Below are positions 1-10,853 of a stretch of DNA of 64,000 bases, one piece after another. Numbering within the stretch: position 1 is the first letter of the stretch; every line of letters begins with the position of its first letter. Position numbers and translations under genes: made by a program. The notes under the pieces are model-generated. The model was not told the DNA's origin. It saw nothing but the letters and a program-made list of their open reading frames with translations, and made no database searches. This DNA comes from Plecoglossus altivelis (lineage: Eukaryota; Chordata; Actinopteri; Osmeriformes; Plecoglossidae), in NCBI GenBank assembly GCA_036571765.1, contig BROE01000020.1, positions 16,278,780 through 16,342,779 of the forward strand, written 5' to 3'.

Positions 1-1675
1 CCCAGCTCCCTTAAGGAGCTACATTCGGAATGAACTCTGACTGATCAAGCAGGCTGAGCCAGGGTCCAAGAGTTAGTTAGCATGGGTCCTAATCTTGGCT
101 AGCCTGGGACCTAGTGTTAGCTAGCCAGGATCCAAGCGTTAGTTAGCCTGAGTTGTAGTGTTAGCTAGCCAGGATCCTAGCGTTAGCTAGTCTGGGTTAT
201 AGTGTTAGCTAGCCAGGATCCTAGCTTTAGCTAGCCTGGGTCGTAGTGTTAGCTAGCCAGGATCTTAGTGTTAGCTAGCCTGGGCTAGCACGCACTGGCC
301 GTGAGATGCATGCATTTGATAGGTTCCGCACACTGTGGAACCAATCAAATGTACGCGAGTTGGCTGCTCTGTCAACCTCATGCTTAACTGATGATGTCCT
401 TCCTGCTAGCAGCCCAGGGTGAAGCAGGGAGGGTGGGTTAGCAGACAGGAGGAGTGTGAGTCTAGAGGTGTAGGTCGGGTGCATATGGGACGAGAGAGAG
501 TGCGTGTTGTAGACAAACAAGGGACAGTCTTTAAAGCAGGCCCAGGCTGGGCGCTAGAGAGGGAACATCCATAAAACTGTCTTCACAAAACCCAGGACAT
601 GTTCCTGCATCCTGGGGCCAAAAGGAGAGGATGAAGGGGAGAGATGGAGCGGAGCTGGAGAGAGAAGGGGAGGCTGAGAGAGGAAAGTGTGAAATGCAGG
701 ATAGAGAGAACTGGGGGAGGACAGGAAGGAGAGGGAGATGGAAGAGAGGTGAGGTGAAAGGCACAACAGGAGATGTGGAGGAAGACGGGAGGGAAACCAG
801 GGTGAGAAAGGACGAGTGGGAGTCTGGGAGAACTCATCCTCGTTTGTGTTTGACGTTTGGCCGAGAAGGTTGAAACTGGAGCCATAATCTTCATCACAAA
901 CACACACACACATTGTGAGCTACAGTGACCAAACTAAGAAGCTATGCTCACGCAATCTGTAGCCAGAGCAAGATTCTCATCACCTTGAGATTGATATCTA
1001 CATATTTAAATTTGGATACAGGACAATACCCTCTAAGGCTAAAATAGCCAAAAGCTCTGAACACTCTGTGGACCATAAGGTTGTTTAGACCAGAGAAGGA
1101 CATTTAGGTGGAGCAGCTTTTAAATGAGGTCGATTTCAAAAAGTGAACAACAAATGTTAATGCATTTAATCTCATCTATCTTTAATAACAATATAACTGT
1201 AATATGACCTAACCTCCGGTATTTCGGTCGGTTTTAGAATTAGAAGCCATTGGTTCGTGTACATAAAATGATGGATCTAAAACCATATAGAAGCTAAAAT
1301 TGCACAGGAGAAAGGGATAAACTCTGACTGTTCAGTCACGTCTAAGGAAGGAGCTTGATTACCATCTGGGAGTTTCTGTTTCTGGTAAACACCACAAGAG
1401 AATCAGTGTGGAACATCGACGGTAGGATGATAAGTGGCTCTGATAATGACCGGGTCGGGTGTATCAATCACACGAGCGTTCAACATCCTCCTGACCATAC
1501 GCAGTGGTTGAGGTCAGATCGAGTTTCAGTTCCATACGTTTTGATTTTAAACTGAAATAATACTTTCGTTCCTTTTTTTTACTCGTTTTTGCTGACTTTT
1601 CCTATCCGAATGACAGAGTACGTGAGTGCTTGTGAACAGCATCTGACCCAGGTGATGTCTCCTTCTGTTCCACAG
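1..1675. other. Non-coding DNA upstream of the first apcdd1l exon seen
   Basis: No supported coding exon was found here. The left end (57-289) is a TAGC-rich minisatellite. Positions 605-850 are purine-rich (GGAGAG type) simple sequence, and a short CA run lies near 898-912. The open frames across 531-913 come from this low-complexity DNA. The segment is probably apcdd1l intron 1 or its 5' flank, because the exon at 1676 begins with a clear acceptor and the signal-peptide exon must lie further left. Confidence 0.6.
57..289. repeat. 22-bp TAGC-rich minisatellite (about ten copies)
   Basis: A roughly 22-bp unit, TAGYGTTAGCTAGCCWGGRTCC, is repeated about ten times with substitutions. Alternate copies differ (AGGATCC versus TGGGTTG), which gives a 44-bp higher-order period. 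The core contains the palindrome GCTAGC. No coding potential was seen. Confidence 0.8.
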
Positions 1676-3704
1676 CAGCGCTTCTTGCCAGCAGCAGTAA
1701 GCTATGGGAGGTTCCCTCCGCCCCCTTCTCCTCTTCCTCCAATCACACTGCCAGCACGCAGTGGGAGCCGCTGTGCCAACGACGCCACCTACAGGACGGG
1801 GTGAAAATCACATCTGATATTCCCCCTAAACTGGAGGGGAACTGGGTGTCAACCAGGTTTGTAGACTAGAGGTATTCTCAACCTCAAATGACACAGTCAA
1901 CAAACATCAAGTGATGACAGAGTAATTCATCGTAAAGGAAACTTCTTCTGTGTCGGATGAATACTCAAACCATCATCATCCACACACACAAACAAACAAA
2001 CAACAACAAACTGGATATCAATCACCAAGGCAACCTCCACGCCCATCCCTTCTCCTCCCTCTTCCTTTCGTCCCCCGTGCAGGTGTGAGGTGCGACCTGG
2101 CCCAGAGTTCCTGACCCGTTCCTATACCTTCCACGCCGGCCGCCACCTCCGCGCCCTGCAGCACTACTACAGCGACAGCGCCTGCCAGCAGCCCACCTAC
2201 TCTCTGCTGGTCCGCGCCAAGCTCCGCCTCCGCCAGGCGTCCTGGGTGACCCGGGGGGCCACTGAGGCTGACCACCACCTCCAGAAGGTGGGGATGGTGG
2301 TCCACAGCCTGGGGGCCACGCAGCACCTCAGCGCCCGGCTACCGGAGGTGTGTGTGGGGCTGGGGCTTGGCCGCATGGTGCCCGGGAAGCTGTACGACCT
2401 GCATAATGCCCGGGCCGGCAGGGCCTGTCTGGGGGCTCTGGGGTTCTCCATGGGGGAGCTGGGTCTGGTGAGGGTGGAGACCCAGCACCAACCCCAAGGG
2501 GGGAACGTGCAGGAGCTGTTCCTGGGGGACGTTCATACTGACTGGGCTCAGAGGACACATCACCGCCCTACTGGCTACCAGCTGCCACTTCAGAACGCCA
2601 TGGTGGGTGGGGTCAGGTTTGAAAGAGAATCCATTTTAGACTGTTTATCCATCCTCTGGTCTCATAGTGTATATTACATGAACAAAGCATCACTTGCAAT
2701 TGCTTTTGAGAATGTACTGTGGGTTTTGTCTGTGCTGATATATTTCTCACAGGGACTGAAGAGTTTTCTGTTGGCCCACCCCTTCTCTGGCTTGACCTGT
2801 GTCGAGACTCACAGTTAAAAAGACAACAGCGACTTTGTGGCTTTGATCTGTACTTTCTAACTTCCCCCTTCCTCCTTTCTCCCCCCAGCACCATGTCCAC
2901 CCCTGCCCTGTCTGTGCCCTGGTGTTCCGCTCCTCAGAACAGCAGCCCCCGGTGTTGCCTCTGCCCCACGCCATCCCCATATCCCTGTCCGGTCGCTGGG
3001 TGAGTCAGCGCTGCGAAACCCGCCCATCTGTCCTCTTCCTCACCAGAGAGTTCACCTTCGACCCCGAGCAGCACGGCTGGGAGGGCGTGTACCGCCACTA
3101 CACAGACCCCACCTGCACCCGGCCGACCTTCGCCCTGCGGGCCTCGGGTCACTACGCCCAGACGGGCCCCGTGGGGAAGGTCGCCGGTGGGACGGAGTTT
3201 GTCTTCAAGGTGACAGAGGTGAGGGTGACGGCTCTGGAGGAGGCCACGGTCAGGCTACTTAACGGGAGCCGTCCCGCGAGGAGCTGCGGTGGGGCGGGGG
3301 GCTGGGCGCTGGGGGTGGAGCAGGATTTGACACCCACCAACGGATGCACGGCCCTGGGAATCAAGCTGCCTCACAAGGAGTACGAGCTGCTGAAGGTGGA
3401 GCTCGATCACAGAGGGCGCCCCCTGCTGTTCAACGGAGAGAGGCCGACGGACGGCTCCAACCCTGACCGGCCCCAGAGAAGACCCAGCTCCTACCAGGCT
3501 GCCATGGTGCTGTGTGGCCCGGAGCCAACGGGGGCTCTGCCCCCCCAGCGCCTCAGCAAGCAGGACCGCCTTGGTCTGGCTTCTAATGCTGCTTCTGGGA
3601 ACCAGCGGAGTCAGATGGTGACCAGTGGAGGGGAGAGGTTGGTGCTGATGGCAGCCCTGCTCCTGGGGTCGACACTGTTCGGGTGGAGCCAGTCTGGGGT
3701 GTAG
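1676..3704 (+). CDS. apcdd1l: APCDD1-like secreted or membrane Wnt-pathway protein, 5'-partial
   Basis: Three coding exons are visible: 1676-1856, 2083-2602 and 2889-3704 (stop TAG 3702-3704), all with GT-AG junctions that keep frame. They give about 504 residues, close to the ~500 of human APCDD1L, so only a short signal-peptide exon is missing on the left. The product carries two APCDDC modules. The first begins near CEVRPGPEFLTRSYTF and holds the cue RQASWVTRGATEAD. The second begins near GRWVSQRCETRPSVLFLTRE and holds KLPHKEYELLKVE and LFNGERPTDGS. Many cysteines are conserved, and the C-terminus ends in a hydrophobic segment suited to a membrane or GPI anchor. APCDD1 inhibits Wnt signalling at the cell surface; for the L paralogue this role is inferred. 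QWEPLCQ near the start and HHVHPCPVC after exon 3 fit APCDD1L better than APCDD1, as does the vapb neighbour. The exon 2 start could instead be 1679. Confidence 0.9.
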
Positions 3705-4715
3705 TTTGATCCACAGGGCAGCAGAGGACCCCCACACAGCTGAGGGTGAGGATGGAGCAGGGGGGCAGGCGTGTTTGAGACAGACTCACAGTCACACCAC
3801 CCGACCAGGACACAGCTCAGAAGGACCACTTGACTGCTCTCTGAGATTGTGAGGAGATTGTTTTTAAGGAAAGAACGAAGGTTTTAGCTATTATTTTACT
3901 GTCTGTAGTTCTTATCCAATGCCTGTTACATGTATGCATTTACGTTTTGATTCTAAACTGTGTTAAAAACTGACCCCAAGGCTGACTTTATTGTGTCTAT
4001 TTTCCGGTAAACATATCTGCAAAATTAAGATCTGTAAAGAGACCTGTATACAAGTCTCACACTGTAACTATCATTTAATTGTATCAGTCTTTTAGGTTTC
4101 AAGGCTTTTGTAAAAGTCAAGGATGGATGGGCATGATGGAGGAAAAAGAAAGTTAGAAAGTGTTTTTGCTAAAGTGTTCATACAGTAAAATGAGTATTAG
4201 TAGACAGCTGTTTGCCAACATCTCATATGTGACTGCAAACGGCAGGCATTCCACTGAAGATGATATTTGGATCATGATATTTGGAAAGTCCACGTCTTCT
4301 GGCCACAGTGCGAATCCCATCCAAACAGAACGTTAAACTGTCACGGACTACATGAGACAAATATATTATGAACGTCTAGTCATGCTTGCAGACAACTAAA
4401 CAACAGAGGCCTTGTGGTGTATTTTCTTTGTTTCGAAAGTTGTGGTGTTCATATATATATGCCTTGTATGATTGGAAAAAACGATATATTTATTATCATA
4501 AAATTGGAGTCATTTTGATGCTGTAAGGGAAAACATTGCTGTAATTATTGTTTTGGTGGTTGTGTGTTTTTGTCCGACACCCGCATATCTGTATCGTTCT
4601 GCTCGCAGTAAAACCTGTCTCTTTTTATTCATCTGTCATATACAGTTACTAATATTATACCTTGGGAACTGTTTCTAATATGGCGCATTAAAGAAAATTC
4701 TCTTTCATCCCTGTC
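3705..4715 (+). other. apcdd1l: apcdd1l 3'UTR with candidate poly(A) signal
   Basis: This is AT-rich non-coding sequence downstream of the apcdd1l stop. An ATTAAA at 4687-4692 is the likely poly(A) signal, followed by T/GT-rich sequence. The end is inferred. Confidence 0.5.
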
Positions 4716-6819
4716 CATTGTGATGCTTGTAAATCCAAGAATCCCTTCCCAACTCTAACAGTCAAGCTAGTCTCCCTGGAGGAGTCTGTTCAATCTGGCC
4801 TCTCTGTCTCCAAAAATGAACAGTATTCTGCCGTCTAGACTTGTTATTTTCGACATGCGCTCTTTCAACAGGCACTGGCTGAGGGCGCCTCACACCAGCC
4901 CAGCTTGAAATACATCATCATCTTAGATGGAAGTGTTAAAAAGACAAGAGACACCTGCATAGGAGACGTGACGGAGGCTGTAGATGTAGACTCCACCACT
5001 GAAACCAGGACGAGAGCTACTTACTGTAGCAAGCCTGATGACTCTCTCCAACATAAGGAACAGAAGTGACCTTGCAAGCAGTGCGTGCGAAAACATTTGA
5101 CGTGAGAAAGTGTATGCGTTTTGTAAGGTTGTCATACGTGTGTTTGTTTTCAGTAGTATGGATGTGTGCGAACGTTTCAAGTGTGAATGTGCATGTGTTT
5201 CGTTTGTGTTTTGTGGAAGGACAGTCAGACTGATCTCCTAAGCGGCCCCTCGCAAGGTCGAGTCGGCGCTCACCCAGCTGTGCTTCTACACTGACTCACA
5301 GGCCACAGTCATCCAAAAGAATCACAATCATTACAGCAAAAATAATCATTTCATGCGATCTGACCGCTTCGATGTCTTTTGACGGGACTTTGAAATGCTC
5401 AAATGAATCGACACTGCGGCTTGTCTTCGAAAAAGTCCGGCAAATAGAACAAGCGGTAGTTGCCACTGGCGCAGAGAGGGAAAGAGAGAGAGAGAGCAGA
5501 GAGAGAAAGACAGCGAACTGCATGAGTCTCTTCCAAAGTCAACATATTGTTCCCATTAACTAAGAGGGAGAGGGAACCGGGATGCTAGCGAGCTGCCAGC
5601 TCCATTAGGTCATCCTCCCAGTTTGAGCAAGTGTTCGCCACGCTTGGATGAACCATCTAACCAGAAAAGCAAAAGGGGGAAAAAAGAGAAAAAGATGACT
5701 GGCATTTATCAGAACTCTAATGTGCAGGATCTGTCGTTAAATGGCCCCCAAAGCCATCTAAATCCAAGTCCTCCCTCCAAGCCAACACCAACGCATGGTT
5801 CTTCCCAAGTTGTGTGCGGAAGACAGCGAGAGGATGATGACTGAAAGAGGGAGAGGGGTTTTTTTGTAGTCTGTTAGCGGTTTCTGTTGCACGCCATAAT
5901 AGTGTAGCGTCACGAAGAAGACGTGTAGTAACATCCAAAGGCTATGGAGCCGGCAACCTGTTAGCAATCAAACCACTGACTCGTTAAAGTCGTCAGTTAA
6001 ACAACAATTATAAAACGCTGTTCCAATTTGGTGCATTAGGCGACGGAAAAGCAAGCTTGACTGTTGCTTCCAGGATGTGTTCACGTGCATCGGGTGCCAA
6101 CTCAAATAGTAAGAGATCGAACAAAGTTAGAAAGGGATTTTGGTGTAAGCGGCATTGATATTTAGACGTACGTTTAGCGGAATGTAGGCTACTGTATCAA
6201 AGTACTCCACCTGGTTATCCAAAGATCAAGAGGGTTGTTTGGATTCGGTACTATTTTAAGCCACCTCTTTAGCAGGAGAGCCAGGTGCAAAGTGTACTCG
6301 CATGTGACGTCGGAGAGCCGCTTCGTTTCTACATCGCTAAAGACAAAGAATGCTCCATTCAATCATAGAAAGGGAATTTGGATCAACACTGACGGGGGTT
6401 CCTTTCAGCAAAACAGGCTTTCCAAACCTCAAGCATTCTGGTGGGTTTGTCAGGCAAAATGTCTCAGTGGTAGTATGCTTCAGTTGAGCTAAGTAACTAA
6501 GGCCTTGGAAAATGTTATCTGGCTGTGTAGAGCATTTACCTTCTCTCTCTATTCCTGTCCCCCTCTCCCTCTCTACCCCTCTCTCTGTCTCTCTCCCTGT
6601 CTCCCTCTCCCACCCCCCTCTCTAACCCCATTCTTGTTTAAAACATAAACTGCCCTTCAACAGCAGACCAAATAGTGAACAGCTTCATACCACGGTTGCA
6701 CCTACAACGTCCACACCGGATCCCTTCAACACCTTCTCGGGTTTCAACCTCCGCGGAGAGAACGACTCCGTCGTATTTCTGCTACACACTGCAGCTGCCC
6801 CCAAGGTGGGGCATCCGCG

Positions 6820-6880
6820 TTGGGCCTCGCCTCGCCCTCGGAGGGCGTTCGGCCTCGCCTCGCCCTCGGAGGGCGGCAAC
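6820..6880. repeat. Tandem duplication of a ~29-bp GC-rich, hairpin-prone unit
   Basis: GGCCTCGCCTCGCCCTCGG, followed by AGGGCG, occurs twice in succession. Each copy contains CCCTCGGAGGG, which can fold on itself. The surrounding DNA is much less GC-rich. Confidence 0.6.
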
Positions 6881-7994
6881 TGCGCGGGACCAGCGGACGG
6901 ACAAAAGGGCCGTGTTGGACCACGAATCAGCAGAGAGAAGCAGAGAGAAGCAGAACGCTCCAGAGGCTCTCCTGCTTGATCAGCTGCCAGGCTTCATGCT
7001 GTATCCTGATCTAATGCTTGTCTGGAAAAAGAAAAAAAAACGAGAACGTAATGGGTCACACTTTATTCGAAGGGGCCCCTTCAGAGATGGTCTGTGTAGT
7101 CTTGAGCAGTTATCCACTAAACAGACTGAACCTACCATTTATTAAAGACCGAGATCTGTCGTTGGTGTTTCCGTTGTTGACATACAGAATATCCATTGGG
7201 TCCTTCAGGGTAACTGTATGATCTTCAGTAAACGTTTGCGACTGTCTAACTGCCTGTTGCTCTTATACATGCTCTACCTGCCTGACCCCCAACCAGCAGC
7301 AGTCAGAGGGAGCCTGTACATCTAATTCCATCATGGATCACATCCTCATGGGATGCGTTTTCTGACAAATGATCAATCTCACTAGCAGTTGGTTTTTAGG
7401 TCATTTGTTTACCACTGTCCCCTCCACACTCCCTAAGTGCTTAAAACAGTGCTGCATCAAGTGTGCTTCCTGCTCTTTTACAGATATGATCCAGAAAGAA
7501 CTGTAAACTAAAGATGGGTCGATCAAACTTGACTGTACACAGATTCTACGGTCAAAACGCAGCGTTGTCCGTCCCCAAATCCGTCCAGCTGAACGATGTC
7601 AGGCCTCGTGTTTGTGCTGAGGAGACGATCTTACAAGCGAGAGGGTTTCGCTTTGCTGGAGGAGACGGAGCAAACTGCAGCCAGTTGTTACGTCTCCAAC
7701 CATCCTGGCAAAGTTTCACCAAGAGGTATTTAAACAGTTACAGGCAGATGTATCAGAACTGTAACATGGCCCTACTTCACTCAGCCACGTTATTTACAGG
7801 TTACTATGGAATTGCAACTGGGGGTTTTTTCTCTCAGTCAAACGACCACGTTTAACACGCCTGTGATGAGAAGCACGTCTAATGTGGGCCTCGTTTGTTA
7901 CTTGAAACGGTAAGAGAATGTTCTCGGGTGATTTGAACAATAGCAAGAGCCTTGCCAGGGTGAATCATGGCATACAGTTACCGCTCTCAAACAA

Positions 7995-8499
7995 GTGTGT
8001 GATGGGGATGTGTGTGTGTGATGGGGATGTGTGTGTGTGATGGGGATGTGTGTGTGTGATGGGGATGTGTGTGTGTGTGTGATGGGGATGTGTGTGTGTG
8101 ATGGGGATGTGTGTGTGTGATGGGGATGTGTGTGCGTGATAGGGATGTGTGTGATGGGGATGTGTGTGTGCGTGATAGGGATGTGTGTGATGGGGATGTG
8201 TGTGTGGTGGGGATGTGTGTGTGGTGGGGATGTGTGTGTGTGTGTGATGGGGATGTGTGTGTGATGGGGATGTGTGTGTCTGATGCGGATGTGCGTGTGA
8301 TGGGGATGTGTGTGTGTGTGTGATGTGGATGTGTGTCTGTGATGCGGATGTGTGTGTGTGGTGCGGATGTGTGTGTCTGTGATGAGGATGTGTGTGTGTG
8401 ATGTGGATGTGTGTGTGTGTGATGCGGATGTGTGTGATGAGGATGTGCGTGTCTGTGATGCGGATGTGTGTGTGTGATGCGGATGTGTGTGTGTGATGC
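7995..8499. repeat. (GT)n-GATGGGGAT minisatellite, ~500 bp
   Basis: The unit is GTGTGTGTGATGGGGAT, 13-21 bp long depending on the number of GT steps, repeated about 30 times. Towards the right end the core drifts from GATGGGGAT to GATGCGGAT and GATGAGGAT. It is open on both strands and so gives false open frames. Confidence 0.9.
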
Positions 8500-9587
8500 A
8501 TAGCTGAGCGAAGTGAACGGTGACGTTTTATATGTTTTCCAACTTAGAAACGCAGCCAGACGTCTGTTTTACGACACAAACCTCAATGAGGACCAGACCC
8601 ATTCAAGAGCAGGAGGGCTGGAAGGGAGAGCGGAGGAGAGGGGTTAGAAGAAAAAGTGGCATAAAATATTTGATGGAGGTGGATAAAACAACTTTTAGAC
8701 TGTGGTGGGATGCTTATAAATCACGTTGAGTGTTGGCGCACTCTGGGGTCTGTCCTATCAGGGTAAATGCACTGTTGACGTACCTGCCAACACTCTCTCC
8801 TCCATCATTCTCATGGTGCGCGGCACGCAGCCCAAGTCTTCAGTGACAGAGGGTATTGTGCTCATTGTTGATTTTTCTGTCTGGGACCTTAGAAGCCCTT
8901 GTCCGGAGGGCCCTGTGTTCCAGGGGCCACAGAGATACGGCCCGTATGTGTCTGTAGTTACTAAGCATTTCAGAGTCCGCGGGCTGGACGCCGTTCAATA
9001 TCCCACCCAGCTCTCTTATTCTGAGATGCTGTTGATATCAATGCAAACCCAGAGCTGGTGATTTTAAAGTTAAGTAACTGAGGGTATCTTTACAGGGTTC
9101 ACATCAATGTCACACACACTCTCAGTTTCTCTAGTTGTGGAGATGTGTGCGTGGCAAAAGGTTTGGAGAAGAAAAAAGTTTGGAAAATGAAGTTTTTATT
9201 TTATTTTTTTGAAAGGTTGAAAAAGTATGTTGGTTTTGATAAAAAGTTATCTCCCTCTTCCTTTCACTCCGTGTGAACATTTGTGAAAAGGTAAGAGAAA
9301 TGTCAAAAGAACAACTTCTGAAAAGTAGTCTGCATCATTGATGAGTCCCTTATGACTTCTGTACTATGTTGTACCCTGCTTCCATTGACTCTGCTGTAAG
9401 CTTCTCTGTCCTACTCTCCCCCCTCATCCTCCCTCTCCTCCTCCCCCTCCACTGCGTCTGGGGAAATCATGTTGGTTTTTAAAAATATGAGGTTTAGGAA
9501 TTTCGAAACGTATGTTCCCTTTTTGAAAAGTTTCTAAACAAAAGGATTCCTGGTGAGTGTGCTGCGTGAGGTCTAGTTACCAGCATG

Positions 9588-9784
9588 ACCCTAAAACAGG
9601 TACTAGTAACGATGACCTTTGACCTCAGTACGTCAGAGCCCACACGTCTTAACTTTAACTTGAGTGAAAAACCGCAGTCAGTACTTGCACTTTTTAAAGT
9701 CAATGTCAGTGTTTAAAGTCTTTTAAAACCTAAGGATCTGTACTTCTACTTGAGTGAAGGATGTGTGTACTTTGGCCATATCTG
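9588..9784 (-). mobile_element. hAT-like non-autonomous element (MITE) copy A
   Basis: Read on the minus strand, it starts CAGATATGGCCAAAGTACAC, then has CTCAAGTAGAAGTACAGAT, and ends near TACTAGTACCTGTTTTAGGG. The same landmarks in the same order appear on the plus strand at 47613-47770. The CAGAGGTGG-type terminus with 'ACTCAAGTA' motifs is typical of a common teleost hAT-derived MITE (from memory, not searched). No transposase is present. Confidence 0.6.
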
Positions 9785-10853
9785 CTTTTAGGTGAGCAAA
9801 ATGGAGGCCCACTCCTAAAAAGCAAACAAAGATTTTTTTTGAGGAAGTCTTTAGTAATTTATCTTGGAAATGAGCTATTTCCCATCTGAATTTTTGAAAA
9901 TGTAAATGAATGCTGGTTCATTTCTACAGCCGTGTCTCTCCAGGTGCACTTGACCTCTGCCAACACAAACACCCTGGTCGCTGCTGGGTCATGGTGCATG
10001 CTGGGGAAACTACAACAACCATGGGCCCTATCCAAACTCTCTCTACATTAATCGTTTTCTTCTTTTCTTTTGCCCTTTTTTGAGAACCTCACCTTCAAAT
10101 TCATCAAATCAACTCATCCATAATAAAAAGGTAGACACTTTTTTCAAAAGCTTCCATTTAATCGGCCAACGTAGTTAGCGTTTGAATCATTCATTCATTT
10201 GTGTCTTGAGGTATACAACACTAAAGCATATCTTCAGTAGCCTATAACCACATACATCGTTCCTTCTTTCCCACCACCCCTCCTCTGGCAAGTCTCTGAT
10301 CTCCAGTAAACGGACGTATGAAAACATGCGTTTCTCTTCATGTGATCAGTTCGTTCTCAAAGGGAAAGTAGAGGAAGAGCCAGACACCGACTCCTTCCCA
10401 AGCAGGGCCAACTGTGCTCAAGTCAAACCACCAAGCGCAGACAGAAAGGCTCCCAGGGTAAACAAGATATAATAACACTGGATGAATTAACAAGCTTTCT
10501 TTCAACACAACTAGCTATTAAAAGCCAAATGGCCATTAATTATCTGACGGAAATCTGTTTTTACACATTTATAGCCAAGAATATGGGGGTGTGCTGCTTC
10601 CAAACCAAGCAGAGGGAATGAACTAGCCAGCGTACAGCCAGCGTACAGCCAGCACGTCTAGAACAGATTACGATGTCCTTCATTGTCAGAAATTCTACAT
10701 GCACCCTCTGTGGAAGCAATGACTCTACCAGAGACTGCAGGTGTAAACTGGAGATGGCAGGTTTCGAAAAAAACAATTCATTCTGTATATATGCGTGTGC
10801 GTCAATCATAAAATAACACCACAGTGAGACAGGACAGACTTTAATTCATTTAA

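Larger units (their letters stand above)
4716..10853. other. Intergenic region between apcdd1l and the vapb 3' end
   Basis: No gene could be supported in these ~6 kb. The longest frames (7514-7855, 113 codons; 8726-9061, 111 codons) match nothing I recognise and lack splice or family signals. Contents seen are: a GAGA run at 5478-5510, a CT-rich run at 6540-6625, a duplicated ~29-bp GC-rich segment with internal CCCTCGGAGGG at 6820-6880, the large minisatellite at 7995-8499, and a hAT-like MITE at 9588-9784. Both genes end towards this region, so no promoter is expected here. Confidence 0.6.

Noticed and set aside
1589..1804. 71-codon frame starting at 1589 over the apcdd1l exon
   Set aside because: Wrong frame: the APCDD1L-like sequence (QWEPLCQRRHLQDGVKI) is read two bases later in the frame that splices to 2083.
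7514..7855. 113-codon plus-strand open frame between apcdd1l and vapb
   Set aside because: No recognisable family, domain or signal peptide and no conserved splice context. The length is not exceptional for 64 kb of DNA in six frames.
7965..8501. 178-codon His/Thr/Pro-rich minus-strand frame
   Set aside because: It is the translation of the (GT)n minisatellite; the repeat is open in several frames on both strands.
8726..9061. 111-codon plus-strand open frame
   Set aside because: No recognisable similarity; composition like the flanking non-coding DNA.
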